A stretch of DNA of 64,000 nt from Bacteroidales bacterium (GTDB taxonomy: Bacteria > Bacteroidota > Bacteroidia > Bacteroidales > P3), in assembly GCA_017616895.1 (NCBI GenBank), contig JAFZXE010000005.1, forward strand, positions 1 to 64,000, given 5' to 3'. Every line of letters begins with the position of its first letter. The first letter of the stretch is position 1. The notes under the pieces were generated by a model that was not told the origin of the DNA, searched no databases, and saw nothing but the letters and a program-made list of their open reading frames with translations. The position numbers were made by a program, and so were the translations under genes. Below, in pieces: positions 25,589 through 34,492 of the stretch.

Positions 25589-27505
25589 ATGAAAGAATAC
25601 AAAATAATCAGTGTCGAATCCAGAAAAGGTGGTGTGGGTAAGACTACTGCAGCGTTGAATATCGGCTATCTTTTGAAAAAAAGATACCATGTTCTTTTGC
25701 TGGACATTGACATTACTGGTACAAGTATCAGAGCCATTCAGGAGTCTAGATTTTGGATGAATGATACTCGCCTTCTGACTGAGGAAGGGGACCAACCCAT
25801 CAATCTGTTACAATATTTTACTAATTCGTATTTAAAGGGGGAGGATTTGTTTTCTTTTACATCCAAACAAGAGGCTGGGAAAGTATGCGTTTATGATGAC
25901 GAGATCAATGTAATAGCTTCTGAACTATATGGCGATGATGCTGCGTTGCTTTACGACCCCTCATTACTATTGGATAATCTTCATGTTTACTGGCTTACAA
26001 AACTTATCACATCTATCTGCGAAGGATTTGCTGGCTGCTTTAAAGACCGAAAACCGAGTGTTATTATCCTCGATAATTCACCAGGGTTTGTTGGGATTGG
26101 AAAGGCCGTGCATGATATAATGACAGATATGGGGCCGGAAAGGGCTAAATTTATTACGGTATCGTCACTTGACATACAAGATTTCGAATCGAGTTTGAAA
26201 TCGGTGTGTGCTTTGCATCAGCAATATACGGATAAGTATTATGGCGCAAGGTATCCAGAGACTCAAAAAGGTGATGAGAAGTTTTACGCACAGGTGCAAT
26301 TGTCAGGAACTACCAAATATGTTTACTATCGTACACATACGAGAGAATCTTATTTGAAGTCATATCAGGGGCTGATAATTAATAAAGTTGCCAAGGGTAT
26401 TGTGGAAGGCCGTACTAGGTATGATTTTAAGAAGAAACTGACTCCAAAGCTTGAAGAAATATATGAGGGTTTGTACGAAGACAAAATCAAAGATTATCTG
26501 GTTCCTTTCGACAATGTGTTGTTAACCCAGTTTTACGGTGTTTTTGAGGAGAAGTTGGGAGTGCAAAATGAAAATCTGTCAACATTAAAGAAACGTTTGG
26601 CAACCATTGAATGGCAGATTAAGATGTTGGATGAATTGGATGCCAAAGTATTGCCTTACGATTTATTGCGTCGTGCAGATGGTTTTGACAAAACTATTGA
26701 TACATTAAAAGGTGCCCTGATTGCCAGTGGCTATGATGTGATTGCCTCAAAATTCAATCCTGATTGGTCGCCAGTGGAACCATTGCGAAAGATGATTGCT
26801 GTCTTGAAAGACATTGGCTTTACTTCAGAAAGCTTCGAATTATATGTTCCGAGAAGAAACCGTATGGAGCGTGAAATGGGTTATTTTCACGGAATAGCAT
26901 CAAAGGCCGTAACCTATGCGGGTGAGCAGCAACAGGAGCTAGTGTGGCTCGCTTCTGCCGTTGCCTCGGTTGCTTGTGAATTGAGTTTCTGTTACTCGAA
27001 TAAGATATTGTGGAACAACAATCGAGCATGGAGCAGCGACGAGACTTGGGGCGCCAGTAAGGAAAAATGGGCAAATATGGTAAACGATGCTTTAACTGAC
27101 TGGATGTTGGGGATTGCTGACGGCTATTCTAATCATAGAAGTGAGAGACCGGCATTGGCCGCTTATGTGTTGAGCGACGATGCATCAGTTTACGACAAGT
27201 ACTTAGGTGAGTTATTTGACAGGGCGGAGTTTTTCTCAACCTTGAAGTCGTTTGTAAGTAGATTGATGGATTTAGGATCAGATATGCAGACATTGGTAAA
27301 CTTGATTCGTGCAATAACAGTCAACAATGAAGGAAGCTACACTGTGGATGTTGATTTCGTACCATTTCTCAATCGTAAAATAATCGAAAAAAAATATGAC
27401 TATTCACTGGCTAATGATGTGATGTATAGTGAATTGCGTGATTCTGACTATATGGCTGCCTTTAAGGAGGTTATTGATAGAGTTATTCACAATTGGGGAT
27501 TATAG
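25589..27505 (+). CDS. ParA/MinD-like ATPase with long C-terminal extension
   Basis: The 638-residue protein begins with a deviant Walker A RKGGVGKTTAALN (Lys13 and Lys18), then LLLDIDITGTS (Walker A') and VIILDNSPG (Walker B) near 150-158. The ParA/MinD core is about 270 residues; the remaining 370 are helical and unlike chromosome-partitioning ParA proteins. There is no ParB gene beside it. It lies between an HNH nuclease gene and an HD-domain gene with 31- and 3-base gaps, so it is part of the same transcription unit. A dimerising switch ATPase that positions or regulates the effectors is a plausible but unproven role. Confidence 0.75.
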   Translation: MKEYKIISVESRKGGVGKTTAALNIGYLLKKRYHVLLLDIDITGTSIRAIQESRFWMNDTRLLTEEGDQPINLLQYFTNSYLKGEDLFSFTSKQEAGKVCVYDDEINVIASELYGDDAALLYDPSLLLDNLHVYWLTKLITSICEGFAGCFKDRKPSVIILDNSPGFVGIGKAVHDIMTDMGPERAKFITVSSLDIQDFESSLKSVCALHQQYTDKYYGARYPETQKGDEKFYAQVQLSGTTKYVYYRTHTRESYLKSYQGLIINKVAKGIVEGRTRYDFKKKLTPKLEEIYEGLYEDKIKDYLVPFDNVLLTQFYGVFEEKLGVQNENLSTLKKRLATIEWQIKMLDELDAKVLPYDLLRRADGFDKTIDTLKGALIASGYDVIASKFNPDWSPVEPLRKMIAVLKDIGFTSESFELYVPRRNRMEREMGYFHGIASKAVTYAGEQQQELVWLASAVASVACELSFCYSNKILWNNNRAWSSDETWGASKEKWANMVNDALTDWMLGIADGYSNHRSERPALAAYVLSDDASVYDKYLGELFDRAEFFSTLKSFVSRLMDLGSDMQTLVNLIRAITVNNEGSYTVDVDFVPFLNRKIIEKKYDYSLANDVMYSELRDSDYMAAFKEVIDRVIHNWGL

Positions 27506-27508
27506 CAA

Positions 27509-28678
27509 ATGAAAATGAAATTCTCTTATGATGATTTCCGGGAGAACTATCTTCATAGCGATGCTTTGATGCCTCTATCGCCACTCAAGCCATTGGAAAT
27601 AATTGATATGGGCAAGTATGACAAGGCTTTGGATGATTGGGGGATTGAGCGGCGTATCAGAAAAACCTTCGATGAGCTGGAAAGGAGATTAGGCTCCAAG
27701 TATTTCTCAGAATTCGAACGCGTTCAAACAAAAGTTAAGGAGTATGGCTCGTTCATGTTCCCTTTATATAAAATACTCTTCCTAGATATTGCGTGCGAAG
27801 ACTGGTTGTCGTTAGTTGATTTTCACAAAGGGTTTAGTCGAGACCATTCGGTACACCAACCTTTGACAGCGTATATTGTATGCAAGCTATTGGGTGGTGG
27901 AGATATCGCGGAATCGTTTCAAATACAAGATGCTTCCTTATTAGACAAGGCGCTTGATGTTATAATTGATGGGCAGGGCACCAAATATCTTCGAGACAGG
28001 CTTGCTTTTTATGATTCTTCATCAAAGCTTCTGTCTGGAGATAGGAATGCATGGAAAGCTGTTTTTTATCAAACTGCAATAATCACAGCCATGTATCATG
28101 ACTTGGGTTATCCATGGCAGTTCATCGACAGGATGCACGATTTTTTAAAAGATGATATTTTGCTTTGTGGGCGTTTGCCAAAAGGTAGCTCTGCAATACA
28201 TTCATACATTACTGCGCACAACGAAGAGTTGATGTTTCGCCCTTTCTATAATTATGGGGAAAGCGGCGCTTCAACTGATGATATAAAAGAAGATCTGTTT
28301 GAGCATATTCTACATAATTCACATGGGTTACCGGGTGCACTTGCTTATCATGCCTATAATAACGAGTACTGTTCAAAAACCCCAACTGACTCTTTTGGGC
28401 TCATCAAATTCTGTCAGGAGTGGAGTTGCCTCGCAATTTTGATGCATGATATGCAAAAAGCACACGCTACAAAGGATTCGAGTTTTCCACGACTTGATTT
28501 CAATACAGACCCGCTGTCGTACATTATTGCACTGGCAGATACTTTGGAAGATTTCAATCGGCCAAGTGCCAGTATCGACAAAACAGAGACGGGATGTGAG
28601 ATAAAATATACCTTTCCTTCGTTATCTGTTGAATTAAGGTGTATGTACAGCAGGACGTATTTGAGAATAAGGCGGTAG
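27509..28678 (+). CDS. HD-domain phosphohydrolase-like protein, probably 3'-truncated
   Basis: The 389-residue protein has a spaced HD set: DHSVH at 112-116, YHDLGYP at 196-202, NSHG at 270-273, MHDM at 312-315 and ALADTLEDF at 341-349. This fits metal-dependent HD phosphohydrolases or nucleotidases. It follows the ParA-like gene by three bases. The last dozen residues (from CMYSRTYL) are encoded in DNA that, in another frame, encodes the middle of an AlbA_2 domain. The native C-terminus therefore appears to have been replaced at about 28636. Nucleotide or nucleic-acid hydrolysis in defence is a contextual inference. Confidence 0.68.
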   Translation: MKMKFSYDDFRENYLHSDALMPLSPLKPLEIIDMGKYDKALDDWGIERRIRKTFDELERRLGSKYFSEFERVQTKVKEYGSFMFPLYKILFLDIACEDWLSLVDFHKGFSRDHSVHQPLTAYIVCKLLGGGDIAESFQIQDASLLDKALDVIIDGQGTKYLRDRLAFYDSSSKLLSGDRNAWKAVFYQTAIITAMYHDLGYPWQFIDRMHDFLKDDILLCGRLPKGSSAIHSYITAHNEELMFRPFYNYGESGASTDDIKEDLFEHILHNSHGLPGALAYHAYNNEYCSKTPTDSFGLIKFCQEWSCLAILMHDMQKAHATKDSSFPRLDFNTDPLSYIIALADTLEDFNRPSASIDKTETGCEIKYTFPSLSVELRCMYSRTYLRIRR

Positions 28679-29766
28679 TTCTTATTACCATTCCTAAAGG
28701 CAGTTTGACGCCATACACATATCGGGCTCGCTATTATGTGTTACAAGGCGAAGAACCGGCTGTGGCAACGAATGATTATCTGGCACGTCTGCTACGGGAT
28801 TCATCGGCCATGCAGTCGGCTTGGGAGCGGGTAAATAATCTATATGCCAATGAAGAGGATTTGGACGAAAGGTTAATGTCTGATGTATATGACAAAGGCC
28901 TTTCGTTAGGACGTTTGTCAAAATCTTCTAATGGGCTAAGAGGACTATTATCTGAGCTTCATTTATTGCGGACTTCTGAGATGGCAAATGGTACTGTGGC
29001 TCTTTTTGCTCGTGAAACAAAGGGCTTGTTGCCTCAATGCCGGTTGAGGATTCAGTTGATGTCGCGTGGCAAGATTGCAGACCAATATGATGACCTGTAT
29101 TTCATTGAGGGGAATATTTTCAATGTTCAAAAGGAGGCGATAAGCTACTTCAAAGAACGTCTTCCCAGGGTGGCTTATTTCTTTAAAGACAGGGCAGGAC
29201 GTTACAATGATTTCGAGTACCCGATAGATGTTCTGGATGAAGCTATTTCAAATGCATTGATTCATAGGGACTATGAGGATATCTCGGATGAAGTGACTGT
29301 GTTTATCTATACTGATAGGATAGAGATTACAAATTCAGGTGTTTTGCCGGATAATCTTGTTTCCGGTAAGAGTAGGGTTTTGCCTCATGGTTCCGTGTTG
29401 AGGAACCCGTTGATGGCTGAGATATTCTATGTGGCCGGTGAGATGGAAAAGACAGGTCGCGGAATGTATCTTATCTCTAATACGATGAAAGAGGCGGGAC
29501 GGAAACTTCCGGAATGGTTGTCTGCCAACGGGAAGACGACCTTGATGATTTATAGCAAAAAGGAAGAATTAACCATTAATGAACGAATCCGTTATTTCCT
29601 GTCTTGTTGGGAAACGGGTAAGGAGTTTACCAGGACGGACTATATGGACTCGTTTGAGAAGAAACCTTCAAAGGGAACGGTCCAAAATGATTTACTTCTA
29701 ATGCTCAAGCTGGGCCTGACTGAGAAGTCTGGAGCTGGTCCTTCTACAAAGTATAGGATCAAATAA
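28639..29766 (+). pseudogene. RecG/Schlafen-AlbA-type ATP-binding protein, N-terminally truncated
   Basis: The open frame gives 375 residues that start in the last part of an AlbA_2 domain (VLITIPKGS, then YYVLQGEEP). They continue through the RecG-like ATP-binding region, with DEAISNALIHRDY near residues 202-214 and EKTGRGMYLI near 274-283, and end in a winged-helix tail. Family members normally have about 120 more N-terminal residues, including the start of AlbA_2. Those are missing here, and the frame is fused at about 28636 to the end of the HD gene. It may still be translated from an internal start (GTG or ATG near 28637-28642). I call it a remnant left by a deletion or recombination. 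Confidence 0.65.
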
Positions 29767-29865
29767 TTGTCCGATTTTGTCCGATTTGTAATGTAAGTTG
29801 CTGAAAAAAAGGTTGTTTATATAATGATTGGAAATGGGATTGTTGTTCGATAATCGGACAATTAT
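29763..29865. repeat. 14-bp perfect inverted repeat after the AlbA/RecG remnant
   Basis: ATAATTGTCCGATT at 29763-29776 is repeated in inverse as AATCGGACAATTAT at 29852-29865, 75 bases apart. An extra direct TTGTCCGATT lies at 29775-29784. It starts at the remnant's stop codon. It could be a large terminator-like stem, a regulator site or the scar of a mobile element. The rest of the spacer to 30094 shows no gene. Confidence 0.7.
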
Positions 29866-30094
29866 ATTGTGTGGCTAATGCAGGCTTTCAAAAGGGGAAG
29901 GGGGATAGGTGGCGATGAACCCGAACGTTGGGCTGATTTACGACACAAGGATAGTGGCTTGCAGTGCCCAACAATTCCTATTAAATCCGTAGCATTTATT
30001 AGTAAATGTATAAAGAGTCAGAGCTGGTCTCCACAACGTGGAACCGACTCTGATTCCCCCTGACATCTGATTGCTGGATACCTCAAACCAGCAT

Positions 30095-30682
30095 CTATGC
30101 CGACAGCTGCCTGCTAACTGCTAATGTTATCCTCCTCATCATCCTCCGTTCCAGCTGGTACACCTCCCGCATCGTGAGATGCAGATGGATTGAGATTTCT
30201 TTATAGTCGTTGTATTCCCGCACTGCCTTCAGGTACTCTTCCAGTTCTTGGATGCCCCTCACGTTCTCGAACGCAATCGCGTATGCGGCATCTGTCATGT
30301 CGAGATTCTCTTCCGCCGCAACCTCTTGCGTCAGATCTTCGAGTGATACTGTCTCTGGTTTGTTCGCATACTGTTCAGCGTGTTTCGAGATCAGGTTAGA
30401 GGCAATCGCTATCAGCTGTAGGGCGAGCGACCGTCTCGGGTTCCACTGCCATGCCCCGCTGATGAGTTTGTAGCAGGCTTCGCTGCGGAAGTAATCGACG
30501 GCGGGCATGCCGAGGACTGCTTCGCTGAAGGCTCCGTTCTTGCTCATGTTACGCAGTTTCCACCGCAGGAATACTAGGAGTTGTTTGATGGATGTCTGCC
30601 ATTCGGTTTCGCTGATGTTTTTCAGACTTTCTTTTGCTTCGCATCTCTGAGATGCCATGTTTCTTTTCTTAATGTTGTTCAT
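30095..30682 (-). CDS. Hypothetical protein with sigma-region-4-like HTH
   Basis: The 195-residue protein is largely helical. The C-terminal 45 residues (YKEISIHLHLTMREVYQLERRM) have the spacing of a sigma-factor region 4 or similar helix-turn-helix, which suggests DNA binding. No region 2 of a sigma factor is obvious. It stands alone on the minus strand, downstream of a DUF6266-like gene with which it may be co-transcribed. The spacer between them contains a run of ten C (30738-30747) and GTAAACC-type heptamers. A start at residue 9 (30658) is also possible. Confidence 0.45.
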   Translation of the reverse strand: MNNIKKRNMASQRCEAKESLKNISETEWQTSIKQLLVFLRWKLRNMSKNGAFSEAVLGMPAVDYFRSEACYKLISGAWQWNPRRSLALQLIAIASNLISKHAEQYANKPETVSLEDLTQEVAAEENLDMTDAAYAIAFENVRGIQELEEYLKAVREYNDYKEISIHLHLTMREVYQLERRMMRRITLAVSRQLSA

Positions 30683-30780
30683 CTTTTTTGTTTTTTTGTG
30701 TTTATGAAAATGTTTCCATAAAACAACGTTTCCCTTACCCCCCCCCCAGACCCTCGCCCCTAGACTCTAGACAAAAAACC

Positions 30781-30840
30781 AAACAGTAAACCGTAAACTG
30801 TTAACCGTAAACTAAAACAACAGTAAACGGTAAACAGTAA
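30781..30840. repeat. Short GTAAAC heptamer array
   Basis: Degenerate GTAAACC/GTTAACC heptamers of the same family as at positions 1-189, placed between the two minus-strand genes and preceded by a C10 homopolymer at 30738-30747. Confidence 0.75.
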
Positions 30841-30855
30841 ACCCTCAGCCTTGCT

Positions 30856-31590
30856 TTACGCCACCAGGTACGAGCCCGTGATGATGCCGTGGATGATGCG
30901 GTTCGCGTCCGAAAGCTCGCCCAGCAGGATGCTATACACTTTCGTGTCGATTGTGAATGGGTCGTTGCCGTTGATGTTCCCGATAGGACCGTTCCATGTA
31001 CTTGAGTTCGTCAGCGTCGTGTTGAACGCTATGATGTCATAGCGTACTGCGTTCCCTTTTATTCGGGGCAGATATACCGTCTGCGGTGTGCCGTCCGACT
31101 CGAAGGTCGTCATGTTTGAACCTATCGGAGTGCTTTTCTCGTCGAATGCCGTCACCTGGTAGGCTACGATCTCTCCGTCAGGTGCCGTGATGCTTTGGTT
31201 TGCCGAGGTGAACGTCAGCTCCAGGTCAGGGGAGATGACTTGTTGTGTTTTGGAGTTGAATTTGTTTTCGAAGTCGTCCAGAGATAACTTGGCCTGGTCG
31301 TTCGATACGGTCGAGGCGTGGTATGCTATTGAACGAATCAGGTTTTGTGCCTTGCTGGCGTCTCTCTCGATTTTGACGAGGTTCGCCATCAGGATGTCAT
31401 CCCAGAGTTTCGTGAACTGCGAGGCAAGTTTGAATCTCATGCGCACTTGCATCTGTTTCTCGCTTTTCGGGTCCTTCCTCGACGCCGCCAACTTTGAGAT
31501 AATCTGGTTCCCGTCGCGGACACTGTAGGTGAAACCGCCGATTTGTCCTTTCCAAGGGCTTGTGATTGGGTTGAATGCTGTCTTTCCCAT
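30856..31590 (-). CDS. DUF6266-like family protein
   Basis: The 244-residue protein begins MGKTAFNPITSPWKGQIGGF and has a KDPKSEKQMQVRMRFKLA segment at about residues 37-54. This is the pattern of DUF6266-type Bacteroidota proteins (a GG-containing start, a K(N/D)P.(T/S)..Q...R.RF box, then beta-rich fibronectin-like repeats). No signal peptide is seen at this start; the frame is open upstream to 31764, but that part is not conserved. Function is unknown. A second, clearer DUF6266 gene lies at the right edge of the window. Confidence 0.55.
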   Translation of the reverse strand: MGKTAFNPITSPWKGQIGGFTYSVRDGNQIISKLAASRKDPKSEKQMQVRMRFKLASQFTKLWDDILMANLVKIERDASKAQNLIRSIAYHASTVSNDQAKLSLDDFENKFNSKTQQVISPDLELTFTSANQSITAPDGEIVAYQVTAFDEKSTPIGSNMTTFESDGTPQTVYLPRIKGNAVRYDIIAFNTTLTNSSTWNGPIGNINGNDPFTIDTKVYSILLGELSDANRIIHGIITGSYLVA

Positions 31591-31753
31591 GATGATTGTG
31601 TTTTGGTGAATAAAAAAGGTTAGTCGTTTTGGAGATATATCTTCACTTATGTAATGGCCCTGCGAAATGTTAAATTGGTCAAAGCCCCTGTTAAAAGATG
31701 TTAAGATTGCGAAAAAAAGCGCTTTTGGCGCCATGCCAAACGTTAATAACCAC

Positions 31754-31860
31754 GACTTAACCATGACTTAACTATGACTTAACTATGACTTAACCACAAC
31801 TTAACCATGACTTAACTATGACTTAACCACAACTTAACAACGACTTAACTACGACTTAAC
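31754..31860. repeat. 11-bp tandem minisatellite (GACTTAACCAT)
   Basis: Nearly ten consecutive 11-bp units of GACTTAAC(C/T)A(T/C) lie upstream of the DUF6266-like gene, with only point differences and no indels. The unit differs from the 7-bp families but shares its period with the repeats at 38883-38984. Confidence 0.9.
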
Positions 31861-32202
31861 CCCCAAAACAACCGTAAACCGTAAGCCAGCAACCCGCTGC
31901 CCCTGTTTTTTTTGTTTTTTGTTTTTGTTATCGTTATTATCCTCTTGCCCTGAGACCCTAGACTCTTGACCCTAGACGATTGACCCTGGACTCTTGACCC
32001 TAGACTCTTGCCCCTAGACTCTAGCCCCAAGCCCTAAGGCGTGCCTCACCGCTATCTCGAACACCAAAGACTGTAAGCCATAAATGATAGCCGGAAAAAC
32101 TGTAAACCTTATCACTCGAAAATCTAACTTTTTAGCTGTTCCCTAAAAAAGTAGTAATTTTGTACCTCGTAATTCATCATTCGCAACAAGTAATATCTTG
32201 AT
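31861..32202. repeat. Repeat-bearing spacer with promoter for the aminotransferase gene
   Basis: The spacer contains a 14-bp (2 x 7) tandem family of the form GACCCTAGACTCTT at about 31952-32030 and scattered GTAAACC units. The last 60 bases carry a Bacteroidota-type promoter: TAATTTTG at 32155-32162, 40 bases before the ATG at 32203. No gene is seen. Confidence 0.7.
32155..32162 (+). promoter_or_regulatory. Bacteroidota -7 promoter element (TAATTTTG)
   Basis: It matches TAnnTTTG and lies 40 bases upstream of the aminotransferase ATG. A T-rich stretch about 20 bases further upstream could be the -33 element. Confidence 0.6.
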
Positions 32203-33624
32203 ATGTCTGAGAGAAAACGAATCTACCTCTGCCTTGCTCACATGAGCGACGCTGGACTTGAACAGAAATACATTCAGGAGGCTTTTGACACCAACTGGGT
32301 CGTCCCCCTGGGTCCTAATATTAATGGCTTTGAGAAAGACCTTGAAGACTTCGTTAACAACCGTGAACCATCAACCACAAACCTTGAACCTTTGGCTAAA
32401 CGTGTTGTGGCTTTGAGCTCTGGCACGGCAGCTGTCCATCTCGCACTCATCGCCTGTGGTGTGCAGCCTGGTGACGAGGTATGTGTGCAGAGTTTCACCT
32501 TCTGTGCTTCGGCAAATCCTATTGCTTATTTGGGTGCTACCCCTGTTTTCATTGACTCCGAGCAGGACACCTGGAACATGGATCCCGACCTGCTGGAAGA
32601 AGCCATCAAAGACCGCATCGCTAAGACTGGCAAGAAACCTAAAGCCATCATCCCTGTTTCGCTGTATGGTATGCCGTATAGGATCGACCGTATCATGGAA
32701 ATCGCCGACAAATATGGTATATCCGTGATAGAGGACTCGGCAGAAGGTTTAGGTACGCGCTATAACGGACAGTCGTTAGGCACATTCGGCAAATATGGGG
32801 TGCTCAGCTTCAACGGCAACAAGATGATAACCACCTCCGGCGGTGGTGCCTTGGTATGTCCTGATGCGGATGCTTGGAAAAAGATTATGTGGTTAGCCAC
32901 TCAGGCGAGAGAGAGCTACCCGTATTATCAGCATGAGACAATCGGTTACAACTATCGCATGAGTAATATCTGTGCTGGTATCGGTCGTGGGCAGATGACC
33001 GTCGTGAACGACCACATCAACCACCACAAGCACGTGCAGAAGATGTATGAGGAACTGCTCGCCGACGTAAAAGGCATAACCGTCCACTCCCAACCCATCC
33101 TTAACTCTAACCATTCGGTGGGTAACCCAGAGGTGGCTTCCAATTTCAAGTCTCACCCTTCAGTGGGTGAACCAGAGGGGTCTTCCAATTTTAAGTCTCA
33201 CCCTTTAGGGGGAGATTTAGAGGGGGCTTCGGGCGCTTTCGACAGCAACTACTGGCTCTGCACCATCACCCTAGACCCGGATTTGAAAATCAAAGGGCAG
33301 GAGAACGCCTACAAGACCGTCGTGACTGGTGCTGTAGGTGGTGCCGCCGGTGTTATACATGTGGCTGATTCTGCAACAACCGACTGCCAGCCCAACGACA
33401 ACGTAGAGGCTTTGCGTGTATTCATGGATGCCGCAGCTGTCGAGGCAAGACCAGTATGGAAGCCCATGCACAAGCAGCCGGTGTACAAAGATGCCCCAGC
33501 TTATGTCAATGGTGTTTCCGAGTCCATCTTCAAAGTAGGCATGTGTCTCCCCGCCGGCCCCTATGTGAGCGACGAAGATGTGAAGTACATAGTTGAAACC
33601 ATCAAGAGTGCAATAGTTGGATAA
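32203..33624 (+). CDS. DegT/DnrJ/EryC1/StrS aminotransferase with in-frame repeat insertions
   Basis: A 473-residue PLP-dependent sugar aminotransferase. Its marks are LSSGTAAVHLAL at 71-82, SFTFCASANP at 97-106, EDSAEGLG at 177-184 and the catalytic lysine 207 in SFNGNKM. Family members are typically 380-430 residues. Here residues 302-346 are three tandem 15-residue units (see 33106-33240). Residues 53-66 (NREPSTTNLEPLAK) also look like translated low-complexity spacer sequence. Both inserts keep frame and lie outside the motifs listed, so the enzyme may remain active. The gene has its own promoter and stands apart from the polysaccharide operon. Confidence 0.85.
   Translation: MSERKRIYLCLAHMSDAGLEQKYIQEAFDTNWVVPLGPNINGFEKDLEDFVNNREPSTTNLEPLAKRVVALSSGTAAVHLALIACGVQPGDEVCVQSFTFCASANPIAYLGATPVFIDSEQDTWNMDPDLLEEAIKDRIAKTGKKPKAIIPVSLYGMPYRIDRIMEIADKYGISVIEDSAEGLGTRYNGQSLGTFGKYGVLSFNGNKMITTSGGGALVCPDADAWKKIMWLATQARESYPYYQHETIGYNYRMSNICAGIGRGQMTVVNDHINHHKHVQKMYEELLADVKGITVHSQPILNSNHSVGNPEVASNFKSHPSVGEPEGSSNFKSHPLGGDLEGASGAFDSNYWLCTITLDPDLKIKGQENAYKTVVTGAVGGAAGVIHVADSATTDCQPNDNVEALRVFMDAAAVEARPVWKPMHKQPVYKDAPAYVNGVSESIFKVGMCLPAGPYVSDEDVKYIVETIKSAIVG
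33106..33240. repeat. Three tandem 45-bp units inside an aminotransferase gene
   Basis: Three exactly adjacent 45-bp units (33106-33150, 33151-33195, 33196-33240) each encode 15 residues beginning SN/SH and containing VG(N/E)PE or an equivalent. The third unit diverges at its end. The unit resembles spacer-type repeats (GGTGAACCAGAGGGG) rather than normal aminotransferase sequence, and the length is a multiple of three. Confidence 0.9.
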
Positions 33625-33770
33625 GACATTCCATAAAAAAAGTCGGATAGAAAGGACATCCTATAGATATAAATAGTCGGAAAGAAAGGCATTCTATCGA
33701 ACTATAAAAAGTCGGATAGAAAGATATTCCAAAGAATCAAAAATGTTCGGACAGAACGACATTCTATATG
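33616..33770. repeat. Imperfect ~34-bp direct repeats after the aminotransferase gene
   Basis: Units starting GTCGGATAGAAAGG occur at 33642, 33676, 33711 and about 33745, roughly 34 bp apart, each followed by a variant of ACATTCTAT. A shorter related copy begins at 33616, inside the last codons of the aminotransferase gene and across its stop. No distinct spacers are present, so this is not a CRISPR array. Confidence 0.8.
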
Positions 33771-34492
33771 AAAAAAAGTGGGGCAGGTAACAACCACCAG
33801 TCCCACGCATTTTTTATATAGTATCCCACAAATATCAACCCAAGCTCCCCAACCATCCCAACAACTCCGACCATCCCAATCCGCCAAACAAAAAAACATA
33901 TTAGCCTTTTTTCGTGATTTTCGAGTCTTTCGATGTGAAAAATAAAAAGAGTTTTCGCCCCCCTTTCGTCCTTTTCGCAAGATTTCGCAATCAAAAAAAC
34001 TTTCGTGTCTTTCGATGTTAAAAAAAGAAAAGTTTTCGCATCCTTTCGCAATTTTCGTCCTTTTTTGCAATCAAAAAAAACGTATTTTTCGGTGATATAA
34101 AAACAGAAGAAACAGCGAAGCGCATTTCATTTTCGCAAATTTCGCAAAAGCAATAAACCAGCCCCCCCCCAAAAAAAATCTTTTCGTGAATTTTCGAGTT
34201 TTTCGATGTTATAAAAAAACGCAAAGCAACAAGTGAAAAATCTTTTCGTGTCTTTCGTGTCTTTCGTGTCTTTCGATGTTAAAAAAAAAAATTCGCACCC
34301 TTTCGTCATTTACGCACCTTTTCGCAATCAAAAAAACGTATTTTTCGGTGATATAAAAACAGAAGAAACAGCGAAGCGCATTTCATTTTCGCAAATTTCG
34401 CAAAAGCAAGTAAAAATCTTTTCGTGAATTTTCGAGTTTTTCGATGTTTAAGAAAAAAAGTGTCTTTCGATGTTACCCCCCAAAAGAGCGCC
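33771..34492. repeat. TTTCG-rich repeat block with two long duplicated copies
   Basis: No convincing gene is present. The block is built of TTTCGTGTC and TTTCGATGTT motifs, including a tandem run at about 34242-34278. A segment of 86-87 bp at 34067-34153 recurs at 34324-34409, apparently differing only in an A-run. Each copy is followed within 25 bases by the same 30-bp TTTTCGTGAATTTTCGAG motif. Homopolymers C9 and A8 lie at about 34162-34178. Confidence 0.85.

Noticed and set aside
25589-27505. ParA-like gene as a plasmid or chromosome partition system
   Set aside because: No ParB gene or centromere-like iterons are adjacent; the protein has a long unrelated C-terminal part and sits inside an operon with nuclease genes.
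33616-33770. Regularly spaced repeats as a possible CRISPR array
   Set aside because: Units are imperfect, about 34 bp apart with almost no unique spacer, and there are no cas genes; they are simple direct repeats.
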